From contig NC_085887.1 in assembly GCF_035222375.1 (NCBI RefSeq), positions 3,633,501-3,697,500 of the forward strand: 64,000 nt of DNA, written 5' to 3'. The first letter of the stretch is position 1; the number at the start of each line of letters is the position of its first letter. The stretch is from Podospora pseudocomata. Its lineage: Eukaryota > Ascomycota > Sordariomycetes > Sordariales > Podosporaceae. The position numbers and the translations under genes were made by a program. Of this stretch, positions 53,382-63,695 are shown piece after piece. A model generated the notes under the pieces. It had not been told where the DNA came from, did no database searches, and saw only the letters and a program-made list of their open reading frames with translations.

Positions 53382-54105
53382 TCAATGGCAACAGAGTGTG
53401 GGGTCCTTCGTGGCAGTTGTTTGTCCCACACTATGAGTTGTTAGCGAGACTGCACATGGTGCGAGGTAGACGAACAACAACAAAAAAGAAGCAGGACTCA
53501 CGCATCACGCGCACCGAGTGGCTCCCAGTGAAACATGAAGGACCCGAGATATGCCCCAAGAAAAATGCATATAATGATGTACCCATTGTAGTACATCGCC
53601 AACCTGTGGTCCCAAGTTCTTGTTAGCTCACCACCCAAAATACCCAACCAAGAGAAAGGTGGTATCAAACTCACAGCATGATAAAGTATCCCACCGCAAA
53701 CTGTACCATGTGCAAGGCTGCCCTGACCGCTTGCTCCCAGATCTTCGGCCTGTACCCCTGCGTAACGTCGACATTGTGCTGCCCAGCCAATGCCTCCCGA
53801 TGTTTCTTGACCAGGTACCGGTCATACTCCTTCGTCAACCTCCTCAAGGCTTCCATCGTGATGGCGAGCAACAAAACGCCGACGCATGACCCACCAAACA
53901 TTTGGTTTGAGGTGATTTTCCACGACGAGGAGATGAAGCAGGAGTCGATCGTGTTCCAGTTCCAGAGCATGCTAATTTTGCAACCGGTGCCGCCGCCGTG
54001 GCCATGGCCGCCGCCGGCTGCCGCAGCAGCAGCGGTCGAGGTTGTCGTGGCGATCACACTGGTGATGGTTGAGGTGGGTGTCATGTTGTGGTTGGAGTGG
54101 TCCAT
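53382..54105 (-). CDS. Ctr-type copper transporter
   Basis: Exons 54105-53675, 53603-53502 and 53430-53382; 193 aa. Start MDHSNHNM gives a short Met/His head followed by an Ala/Gly/His run (GGGHGHGGG), plausible copper ligands. Three TM helices follow: SNQMFGGSCVGVLLLAITM, then after a cytosolic loop (RRLTKEYDRYLVKKHREAL) HMVQFAVGYFIMLLAMYYN with the MxxxM copper-pore motif, and YIIICIFLGAYLGSFMF with GxxxG packing. It imports Cu(I) as a trimer in plasma or vacuolar membrane. The size fits Ctr2/Ctr3-like fungal members. The final exon is 16 codons ending in CCH. Confidence 0.9.
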
Positions 54106-55370
54106 TTTGGGTGTGTGGATGCGGAATATTAACTGTTGTTTGTGTCTGAAGTGAGGCCGTAGCAAGATTGAAGCTGTAGCAAAACTGAGTCAAAATTGAT
54201 CAGCGGATGGATTGGTGGTCAAAAGTTGAGCTGGATAAGGTTTTGTGGTAATTCTTTCGAGGGTGGGGTCCCCAGGGCAAGTCCAAATAAGGTTGAGAGG
54301 GAAGAACGCCTCTCGAGAAAGTGTACCAGGAAAGAAAGAGGCTGTTGGGGTGGGCAATCAGCGGCGGACAAGCACCACATTAATACCTTGTTTTAAACAC
54401 AACAGGGTGGCGCTTTCGTGGGACGTGAAGTGTTCTTTTTTGGGTCAAAGAAACCATCAACTCCTGAAGCACTATCTGTTGTGGATGGAGAATGAGCATG
54501 TTGTGATAGGTGTATGCTGCAGCAAATATGATGATAACTGGTGAACATTATGGACTCACCCTGGCTTGACCGAGAGGGGGGGAGATGGGGTGGGCCCACA
54601 CTGAGCACGTTTGAGCGAGTAGATGGCTCGTTAGACCCCTGTGGCCAACAGTTGTGATGTGAGCAGTACCAATGAATGCAGAACAACCGATGGGAGCTTG
54701 CATGGAACCATGGCGTTTTCGTGTTCTGGGTTTCTGGATAGCAGCTGCAATGTGGTGCCTTCTTGGCGGGTTGCACAACTTCACACGGAAGCATCGAATG
54801 AAGTTGATGATTTGCAGTCAGCGTCGTGGACTCCGGTCGGGACTCAGGAGATGGAAGTCGGAAGTCGGGAGCTGGTCACTTGGCAGGAGTGCTCGGGTAA
54901 GGACCCTGATGGCTGCCACGCCCTGCCAAGAGCAGCTGATATCTCCACCGACCTCTATCTTGCTCAAAGCCACTCAGATGCATACGATTTTCTACCATGT
55001 GAACACGGCACACCTGACAGCCCTGTTATCATCGAAACCCTATGTCTGAGCTGGAGTTTGTTCGCCATTGGGTGCTTGGAACGAGATTGATGAGGCTGCA
55101 GAAGCTTCCTCAACACCTCCTTATTCATGAGACAACACCGACAGCGAGGGGCTTTTCTCTTGGGTATTTCTATCCACTCGTACGACTCTCGATGACGGCG
55201 TGACTTCTCGCAGCCTTCCATTTCAATGATGTTTTCGTAGCCTCGATGTGTCTTTTGATAGATGTTCGCATATCTCCTATTTAGCTCGCCATTGAGCGGT
55301 TCCCGGCCCGCCTAATTGGTAGCTACCACGCCGATGGAGTTCCACACGCTCTGCTCGTGCCATCGCAAAG
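54106..55370. other. Intergenic, no gene supported
   Basis: Overlapping frames (for example 54641-55090) open at non-ATG codons and have no domain signature. No repeats were recognised. Confidence 0.4.
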
Positions 55371-57300
55371 CTAGCTGCTTCTCTGCAAAGGCTGGGATCG
55401 TTTGATTGTGTAGATGTGTCGCCCCAGCGACCGCATCTGCTGAATGAATCCAGTTAACCGAAGTAGAACGATCGTGTTTGCTTGGTGGAGTTGTGTTATT
55501 ATTTGGAGGACTCTACCTTTGTAGGACAGGAAGTGTTTGACTTCTAACTGATTAGTGTCACTCAGGGAAGGCATCCCGGAATAGGATCCATGTTCGTCGA
55601 CTGGGTTCAATCGGAAGAGAGCAGAGGCTTTTGGGTCGGAAGCATTGTGTTTCACACCAATATGAAATTGATCCTCCTCTCCCTCCTGGATTTTGATGAG
55701 ATTACCCTGCGGGGAATCCTGATCCTCACCAAGTCTTTGCAGGTACCCCGAGCTAATTTCGACAGCCATCGCCGTGCGTGGGTTGGTAGAAATGCATCGC
55801 AGCTGGGGCAGCCAAGCGACATACCCGTTACTGGCGACGGCAAGGTCGTTGGTCTCTATACCAGCCGTAAAGTTCGCAGAGCCCGTAGAACTATAGCCAT
55901 AAACCTCGACGCCAGGTGCTAGAGAAGCCATACAGGAGCATTGGAGTGAGCCAAGTGTTACGCTCTCAGGAAGTCGGCGCAGATCCGCGATAGGCACTGG
56001 TAGATCAGTGCAATCTCGGAGTCCCTCGTGCCACACTACCCAGTACAGTAGATCCATACCAGCCTGACGGATAGATGTCCAGGTACCTGTGCGAAATAAC
56101 CTCACTTTTGGGAACTTGGAGCAGATCGACCCGTAGAGAGACTGGGATGCGATATAGATGACTGCCTCGATCGTACTAGGCCCGGCGTGTTTGTGCTTTT
56201 CTTCTCCTGCGTCCACAGCCCTGCGTTGCTCGATGAAGTTCAGGATCCAACTCATCTTCTCGAAGTAGGTTTGTATGAGGGGGTGGCCGGATTCAATCTT
56301 CTCTTTCTCAAGTCCCGGCAATTCGGTTTCGGTCCATGTTTTGATGTAGTCTGCAAGCTGTTCGGCGCCGCATGTTTCGTCGCCCGTCCGTCCGTAATAC
56401 TCCATGCATTCCATTACATTGGAAAGGTAACAATCCTGACAGAGATCTCCAAGTTTGCATTTCATTGGAGCAGTACCCGGGAACCCCCAATTGACATAGA
56501 TTATACCTCTCTCCACCGCTACCAACACAAGAGCCGTGGCGAGCTGGCCTACGTACACCATCTTCTCATCGCTGAGGCCTATACTGGGCGCTGATGACTT
56601 ATTTTGCGGCTTTTGCGGGGTTAGCGCTCGTTGCCATGGGCTTATTCGAACTTGCGACACCCGTTACAATCAAGTTCGAAAGGGCTTTCCCTTCCCTCCA
56701 CTCTTGTACCACCCAAGCATTCCCTCTCTCACCGCCTGTCGGGATATTGATGAGTATCTTTGGTTGTGCCACTGCTATGACAGTCCGATCGCCCACGGTA
56801 AGTTGCACATCATCCCCATTGAGCCAAAGAAAGGCTGAGGCAATGATGGTGCAATTCGATGACCCTTCCAACGTGACAAACTCAACCTCCTGATCCTGAA
56901 TTGACCCGAAGACCAGAGAGAAGATACGCGCAAGCTCCTTTGAGTTTGGTGTTCCAAAAGCCCTTCTCATATCTTGAACATGCAAACCCGAGTTCCGCAG
57001 TATGATTACCACTCAATCGACGATATCGACAGGAATAAGTTGATCGCTGTAACTGGCGGTAGCCCCAATGGCATTTGTGAGTTGACTTCGAGAACATCGT
57101 AGCTCCGGGATTTTGGTGAGACCCTGGTAGACGAGCATGTCGTAGAATACATCACCGATCTCTGCGTCGGTTAGGAACGCCTTGATGCTTGTTGCCAAAA
57201 GGAAGGAAGTGACATAACGGGGTGCGTGCTTTTGTATAAACTGAGAGATTCCTCCTGAGCTGACTCCAATGTTGACCAGAAAGTTACACCAGCGCAGCCG
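55371..57300 (-). pseudogene. Conserved fungal hypothetical protein gene with in-frame TGA, 5' end unresolved
   Basis: A long, coherent minus-strand protein reads from about 57270 (WCNFLVNIGVSSGGISQF) to 55371. It is interrupted by one in-frame TGA at 57015-57013 between LIPVDIVD and VVIILRNSG. A 70-bp intron (donor GTAACG, branch GCTAAC, acceptor AATAAG) near 56600-56670 joins KALSNLI to SSAPSIGLSDEKMVYVGQ, so only the TGA is unexplained. The order (SDQLIPV...VEFVTLEGSSNCTIIASAFLWL...AWVVQEWREG) matches my recollection of a large uncharacterised family of sordariomycete proteins without known domains. A mutated Trp or Arg codon would explain the stop. Confidence 0.45.
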
Positions 57301-57870
57301 GCCCGGCGGCTACTACCTGCTGCTCTTCCACTTGAAGTAAAATAACACCAGACGGGTACCTAGGCAGGTGGTTTATTTGACTATACCAATCTGCATCTTG
57401 ATATCATTAGCTTGGCCATCATGGCAATGTGTTATAGACCACCTCATTAAGTTCCATGCCAATGAGCAAGCTCGCCGAGGTCGGTACCCATGTCACACAG
57501 ATCGAACTTCTCGCGTGCGCTGTGTAGCGCCAACAACCCCTCCACCAGCAAACGGAGGCATATGGCTAGACCTGGTGATGCATTTCACATTTCGGATGGT
57601 CCATTCGACTACACAAGTGGTATATGATTTGACGCTCGAAACAGACTTGGTTTGCCGGTGTGTCTCATTTTCGAACTCCTCCGATATGTAGAGCCAGGAG
57701 CGAGCAGGCTCCTACACTAAAAGGAAGGCAAGATATCACTGTGCCTGGGGAGGGGCATCAACCAACTATGTCCCTCTCCTCAACTGGGACAGACACACAT
57801 CACCACATCCTTCAACACATCAACGAATCACATACCATCACAAACAAATAGCACCTATCATATACTCACC
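57301..57870. other. Spacer with TACCTAGG motif
   Basis: GGTACCTAGGCAGG lies at 57356-57369. Short frames only; the last 100 bases are A/C-rich with CACATCACCACATC repeats, suiting a 5' UTR. Confidence 0.4.
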
Positions 57871-58080
57871 ATGGCCGACCAAGACAAGGACAAAGCCGAC
57901 TCCAACAAACTCGCTGTTCCAAAAGGTGGCAACGGTGGAGGCGGCGGTGGTGACAACAGCGATGGCAATGGCGATGGCGGCGGTTCGAGCGCCAACTCTA
58001 CCTACTCTGGCTCCACTTTAGTTGGATCCGATACCTCTGGAGGCTCTGACATATCGGGAGAGACCCTCTCCGGACAGTAA
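57871..58080 (+). CDS. Small Gly/Ser/Asp-rich protein
   Basis: A 69-aa frame with a good ATG context (CTCACCATGG) and CA-rich leader. Composition is low-complexity: a charged head (MADQDKDKADSNK), a Gly/Asn run with six consecutive Gly, then Ser/Thr/Gly repeats (SGSTLVGSDTSGGSDISG). There is no signal peptide or hydrophobic segment. It is predicted to be disordered; the function is unknown. It lies 1.6 kb from NLR 2, so it was checked for an amyloid-signalling motif and none was recognised. Could be chance, but the leader and bias favour a real gene. Confidence 0.45.
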   Translation: MADQDKDKADSNKLAVPKGGNGGGGGGDNSDGNGDGGGSSANSTYSGSTLVGSDTSGGSDISGETLSGQ

Positions 58081-58658
58081 CCGGGAATGGAGCTGACTGG
58101 GCATCTTCGTACCTCGCGTAAGTGACTATGGCCGAATTAAAGGTGCTCTAGATTGATCTAACCGGTCGTTCTGCAGATGAAGGGCTGGAACCAAATATGG
58201 AGGATCTCTTTAAAATGGTTTCGGACGTGATTGATGGTGGCTGGTAAGGGGATCGCAGAAAGGAGGAGTCTGTAGAAACTGAGAAATAGACCTGCCTAGA
58301 ATTAGCACGACAAAATCCACCTTATGAACCTCAATTTCGGTGTGTACTGTTTATTCGTGACACTTTACATGTACACAGTTAGACACTGTCGTTCTCAATC
58401 CTTCTGCAGGCCTCCGTCACTTTTCTGCCAGTTTCCTTTTCAAACCCTTCAGTTGTCATGAAGTTGTGGGGCGATAAGTGGGGAATGGTGGAAGACGGTG
58501 TTTTATAGGCTTTGCTGAGCTTTGGAGGATGATTCTTCTTTTTCAACAATACAACGCTTTCCTCCTCGATCTTGATGATATATTGCCTGGTGATTTGAAC
58601 CCACGCCAACGAACCACAAAGTCTTTCGCGTCTTCGAGAGACCCGAGTGCCGCCTTTC
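58081..58658. other. Intergenic, no gene supported
   Basis: A GATTTGAACCCACGCC stretch at 58591-58606 resembles the reverse of a tRNA B box but no tRNA fold could be built around it. No gene is supported. Confidence 0.4.
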
Positions 58659-58867
58659 TGTTCTTCCTGGTCAAGGGAAGTACATTGCCGCTTTCGGACT
58701 TGGATGGGGTGTGTAGCTAGGAGCAACACTGCCTCTGCCACCCTACCCCCCTATCAATTTCAGCTTGGAAAAAATGTGTTTGATTTCGAAATGTCCAAAT
58801 TAACCAGCTTAAGTTCGAATAACGAATTTGCAAGTCGAGGTAAAGGCAAAGTTGAATTGTCATATAA
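58659..58867 (+). repeat. ~207-bp dispersed repeat, copy 2 (3' flank of NLR 2)
   Basis: Inverted relative to copy 1 at 29769-29976 in window terms, but in both cases antisense to and downstream of an NLR. Divergence is modest, mostly transitions. In copy 2 the sequence continues past the TA (CATATAAACC) without a transposon. Confidence 0.85.
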
Positions 58868-59131
58868 ACCATCATACTGCTTGTCTTAAACTACAGTTCC
58901 ATTTCATATTTACATACCTACCTAAGCTTCTTTATCACCTCCTCTCAACAAATTAGCACTTATGGCGTCATACCTCCCTAGTTCCCTTGGCATCAGCTGC
59001 CGCTTTCACAGGCTTAGTTACTGCAGTCAAATCATCTTGGGAGCCTCGCGGCTGCTAAAGGAAACCAGATCAAATAAAGTTTGTTGTGGCGCTTGGAACT
59101 ACGTCAAGCCAACTAGCCCGATCTCGAGTTA

Positions 59132-59655
59132 TTCGAGTGGGCCAAATGACGTCTCTACCAAGTGTTCTAGAGCCACCTATCTTCATGACGAAACAGGGTA
59201 CTCGAAGTGATGAAAGAGGCGGGATCCAGAAGGATCTAGAGTATTGTAACGGGCTATAAACTAATAGGGACCCCCAGACCCCTCCTGTGTCACGCTATGA
59301 TAGAAAAAAGAGAGAGAGAAAAAGAATGAGAGATCAGCTTAGCTTTCTGTCTTGAACTTCATAGTTAGGACGCGCCCTGAAGAACACGATTCCAATGTTC
59401 AAACTTTCTCCACACGAGCCATTCTACTCCCTGTTGTTCGAGTGGGTCATAACTATATGACGTCGCTACAAAGCATTCTGGAGCCACCTGTCTTCAGGAC
59501 GAAACAGAGTACTCGAATTGATGAAAGAGGCGGGATCTAGAAGGATCTAGAGTATCATGACGGGCTATAAATTAATGGAGACCCCCAGACCCCTCCTGCG
59601 ACACGCTATGAAAGAAAAATAGAAAGAGAGATTGAATGAGAGATCAGCTAAGCTG
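59132..59655. repeat. Tandem direct duplication, ~215 bp units 305 bp apart
   Basis: Units 59132-59346 and 59437-59655 share TTCGAGTGGG, GATGAAAGAGGCGGGAT, GACCCCCAGACCCCTCCTG and GAGAGATCAGCT in the same order, with about 80-85% identity by eye. The second unit ends 25 bp from the NLR 2 stop codon, so it forms the NLR 3' UTR; the first looks like an older copy of that 3' end. Confidence 0.8.
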
Positions 59656-59679
59656 TGTGCGGCTAGCTTGCAAGCCCAG

Positions 59680-62600
59680 TCATCTGATCTCCGACACCTT
59701 CTCCCTTAGCTGCAGCGCCTGCCGATGCATCTGCTCGGCCTCCTCATACTTCCCCTGGCTATGAAGCACAACCGCAAGGTTGTTCATGCTACCAAGCGTG
59801 TCAGGATGCTCCTTGCCCAACACCTTCTGCCTTAGCTGCAGTGCCTGCCGATGTATCTGCTCGGCCTCCTCATACTTCCCCTGGCTACGAAGCACACTCG
59901 CAAGGTTGTTCATGCTGGTGAGCGTGTCAGGATGCTCCTTGCCCAACACCTTCTCTCTTAGCTGCAGTGCCTGCCGATGTATCTGCTCGGCCTCCTCATA
60001 TTTCCCCTGGCTACGAAGCACACTCGCAAGGTTGTTCATGCTGGTGAGCGTGTCAGGATGCTCCTTGCCCAACACCTTCTCCCTTAGCTGCAGCGCCTGC
60101 CGATGTATCTGCTCGACCTCCTCATACTTCCCCTGGCTATGAAGCACACTCGCAAGGTTGTTCATGCTGGTGAGCGTGTCAGGATGCTCCTTGCCCAACA
60201 CCTTCTCCCTTAGCTGCAGCGCCTGCCGATGTATCTGCTCAGCCTCCTCATACTTCCCCTGGCTATGAAGCACAACCGCAAGATTGTTCATGCTGGTGAG
60301 CGTGTCGGGATGCTCCTTGCCCAACACCTTCTCAGATAGGTGCAGCGCCTGCCGATGTATCTGCTCGGCCTCCTCATACTTCCCCTGGCTACGAAGCACA
60401 CTCGCAAGGTTGTTCATGCTGGTGAGCGTGTCAGGATGCTCCTTGCCCAACACCTTCTCAGATAGCTGCAGCGCCTGCCGATGTATCTGCTCAGCCTCCT
60501 CATACTTCCCCTGGCTACGAAGCACACTCGCAAGGTTGTTCATGCTGGTGAGCGTGTCAGGATGCTCCTTGCCCAACACCTTCTCCCTTAGCTGCAGTGC
60601 CTGCCGATGTATCTGCTCGGCCTCCTCATACTTCCCTGGCTACAAGAAGCACACTCGCAAGGTTGTTCATGCTGGTGAGCGTGTCAGGATGCTCCTTGCC
60701 CAACACCTTCTCAGATAGCTGCAGCGCCTGCCGATGTATCTGCTCGGCCTCCTCATACTTCCCCTGGCTACGAAGCACACTCGCAAGGTTGTTCATGCTG
60801 GTGAGCGTGTCAGGATGCTCCTTGCCCAACACCTTCTCCCTTAGCTGCAGCGCCTGCCGATGTATCTGCTCAGCCTCCTCATACTTCCCCTGGCTACGAA
60901 GCACAACCGCAAGGTTGTTCATGCTACTGAGCGTGTCGGGATGCTCCTTGCCCAACACCTTCTCCCTTAGCTGCAGCGCCTGCCGATGTATCTGCTCAGC
61001 CTCCTCATACTTCCCCTGGCTACGAAGCACAAGCGCAAGGTTGTTCATGCTACTGAGCGTGTCGGGATGCTCCTTGCCCAACACCTTCTCAGATAGGTGC
61101 AGCGCCTGCCGATGCATCTGCTCGGCCTCCTCATATTTCCCTTGGCTATCGAGCACAAGCGCAAGGTTGTTCATGCTACTGAGCGTGTCAGGATGCTCCT
61201 TGCCCAACACCTTCTGAGATAGCTGCAGCGCCTGCCGATGCATCTGCTCGGCCTCCTTATACTTCCCTAAACTGTGAAAGCCCTCACCCACTTTGGAAAG
61301 AAGACCTGTTGTCGCTTCCTCGTCATCTGTTCTCTTCCGTAGTTGAAGAGCATGTTGCGTATGAGGAAGATACCTTATCCACTCTTCTCGGTTTTCGTGT
61401 TTAGGCCAAGGAAATATATCGTCAAGCCGTTCTAACACTTTGGCCGTCCATTCCTGTCGCTCTCCCTTTCCATCTAACCAGCTCAGCATCGATATCTGAA
61501 CTAGCCGATGGATATCGTAGCTATCCGACTCATTCTGTTGGGAGATAAATGCATACGCCTTCAGGGTCCCGATTGCTTCAACAGTCTCTAGCGTCCCCGC
61601 CGGCGGCAACAGGGAGTGCGGAATATCCTTCCCGGCTAGAAAGCACAGAAATCTGAGGTAGTCAGCCGCCAGCGCGTCGTGATCTGAGATTTGCTGGAAC
61701 GAAATCAGCCAAGTTGTAGCGACAGCATTTTGAATGTTCTTATATCGGTGTCGGTCGTCAAAGTGACTACTTAACAACTTAACCATATTCTCATCACTGG
61801 ACTTGCATAGCTTGAGGTACCGCGCAGTCGAGATCTGCTCCTTGGCCATATAAGCAGACGCTTGCCGTATTGCCAGAGGGAGGTTAGTAAGAAACTCTAG
61901 CAACGCATTGTTGCTTCTTGTGTCGCTCATCTGAGAACCTTTTAGGTTTTTCCCTAATAGCTTAAGGGCCTCGTCTCTGCTCATTTCTTCAACTGCGATA
62001 ATATGATTTTCAGACTCGACCAGCCTTAATCCAAGTTTGTGGTTTCGGGTTGTGAAAAGAATAGATCCTTTCCGGCTGAATGGAAGATAGTCGGTAAGGG
62101 CGGTATCCCCAAAGAGTAGCTTTTCATCGTCGGCGTTGTCGATAATCAAAAGCCAGTTACCCATACTCTCGCGGCCCAATACGGACTTAATAAGTGCCTT
62201 AACATCTGCTTTTTCTTCGTCGATTCCCGGTACCTTAAGCTGCTGGCCGATAGCGCGGTATGCATTCTCGAAAGCGGTGGCATCCACAGCGGGAACCCAA
62301 AAGACCGAGCATTCCGGCTGCACGTCGCGAATGCGATAAGCGGTCTCCAGCGCGATCTGCGTCTTTCCAACCCCCCCCAGACCTTCGATGGCGGTCCGTT
62401 GGCAGTCATCTTCGTCTCCACTAGGAAGAACCCTCTTAAAAAGTTCTTCGAGAATTGATTCACGCCCGACGAATTCCTTATTACGTCCGAACCGGACGAT
62501 CCAGTGTCCCTTCACGGTAGCTTTGCCATATTAGCACTATTCTGGCCGCATCAGCCCACCCAGGAGATGATCATCTTACAGTTCTTCCGCAGTTTTAAAA

Positions 62601-63695
62601 CAACCGATGCGTCTCCAGCGAGTTTCCTGACCGCATCTTTAACTAATTTGAAGTTGGGACATTCTGGACCTTGGAATTTGTTCATCCCTGAATGGGTCGC
62701 ATCCAAGCCTTGGCGAGGGAAACCATGCAGGCAGGCCGAAGACTCCGTCACAAGCTATCAAGGTCAGTTGAATATCACGAACGGGGGCAAATAACGTACA
62801 ATCTTGCGGGTAACACTCCTTGACAGGCGCTTCGCCCACCCCGGCGATAGAATGCGTCTTAACATCTCCGTCTTCCTGGTCTCGAAAAAGCAACTCAGGG
62901 GCAGTTGCACTGCCTTAGCATTAGCGATCTCGGCGAACTTCTGAACGCGCTGGTGGACGAAGTCGTGGCTCTGCTCGAGGTCTTTTATGAGTTGGTCAGA
63001 GGCCTGCTCTCCCATAATGCCTTTAACCAGCACCTGCCACCGAGCCTGCTTCGCAGCATCACTACCCTGGAATGGAGTGGCGAGAAACACGATGCCGACA
63101 GTGGAAAGCAGGATATGTTTATAGGCGCTGCCTTCCTGGGCGGCTCGGATGATTGCCTGGGGAGGTTAACCGCTGCCCGCCGTATATGATCTAGGGACAT
63201 ACCTCGGCCAGAATAAGCCCTCCAAAACAAGAGGCGACGAAGATAATCGGTCGCGTTTGCGAACCACGGCCTTCGGCGATAAGACCGAGTAGCGTATCGG
63301 CATGGCCGAGCAGCGTCTGCACGGGTGCATTTGCGAAGTAGTTTGCATTCCAGTCGTACGTATATATGCAGGCCTTTGGTAGGGCTGCCGGCAGCATGTC
63401 GCCGTCCGACAGCCAGTTCACAACCCCATCCCCATTTCTTTTCTTAAACTCCCATGTCCGCGGCGACTCGGTGCCCAATCCGTGGATTGCGATAATACTG
63501 TCCGGTTAGACGTGCCTCTATGCGTTCGACCGGGTGGAACTTACTCGATCGTCGCGTCGTCGGGAGCGTCGTCGGGAGCGTCGTCGACTGGGACGATCCG
63601 GCGGAGTCCCCTGCAAGCCTAAGGATGGAGTGCCGGTAGTTAGCATCGGTCGCCGCTTCTTATATACAGAGCGATCTCACCTCTGTCGTGGTCAT
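59680..63695 (-). pseudogene. NLR 2: alpha/beta-hydrolase + NB-ARC + TPR STAND protein, one frameshift
   Basis: ATG at 63695 opens a 5-codon first exon. Exons: 63695-63681, 63618-63545, 63497-63203, 63156-62800, 62754-62580 and 62520-59680, with 45-62 bp introns. The hydrolase head has IDIIAIHGLGTESPRTW, elbow VASCFGGLILAE and VFLATPFQGSD, followed by MNKFQGPECPNF. NB-ARC shows P-loop GLGGVGKTQIAL, Walker B WLLIIDNADD, ILFTTRNH and LPLAIRQASAYM, then a winged-helix segment. About twelve 42-aa TPRs (KVLGKEHPDTL...) fill 59690-61260. At 60636-60650 one repeat has gained two bases and lost one, shifting frame and ending the first part at SVLLVAREV. The role is immune or allorecognition receptor by family. 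A product truncated after about four TPRs remains possible. Confidence 0.82.
59690..61260 (-). repeat. About twelve 126-bp near-identical TPR units (high internal conservation)
   Basis: The motif for GKEHPDTL recurs 12 times, at about 59815, 59941, 60067, 60193, 60319, 60445, 60571, 60698, 60824, 60950, 61076 and 61202. Spacing is 126 bp except one 127-bp step where the frameshift lies. Variation is limited to a few codons (TSMNN/SSMNN/GSMNN; LRSQG/LHSQG/LDSQG; LREK/LSEK/LRQK/LSQK), typical of arrays kept uniform by unequal exchange. Confidence 0.93.

Noticed and set aside
55590-56594. Plus-strand frames over the uncharacterised gene
   Set aside because: Shorter, with no ATG or domain advantage; the minus strand shows a coherent 429-codon frame.
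58585-58660. Possible tRNA or tRNA-derived SINE (B-box-like GGGTTCAAATC on the minus strand)
   Set aside because: No A box, T stem or acceptor stem could be paired around it.
59690-61260. Plus-strand Cys/Ser-rich repeat protein (several long frames with SGCSLPNTF)
   Set aside because: Reverse complement of the TPR array; the minus strand has the domain logic, promoter side and introns.
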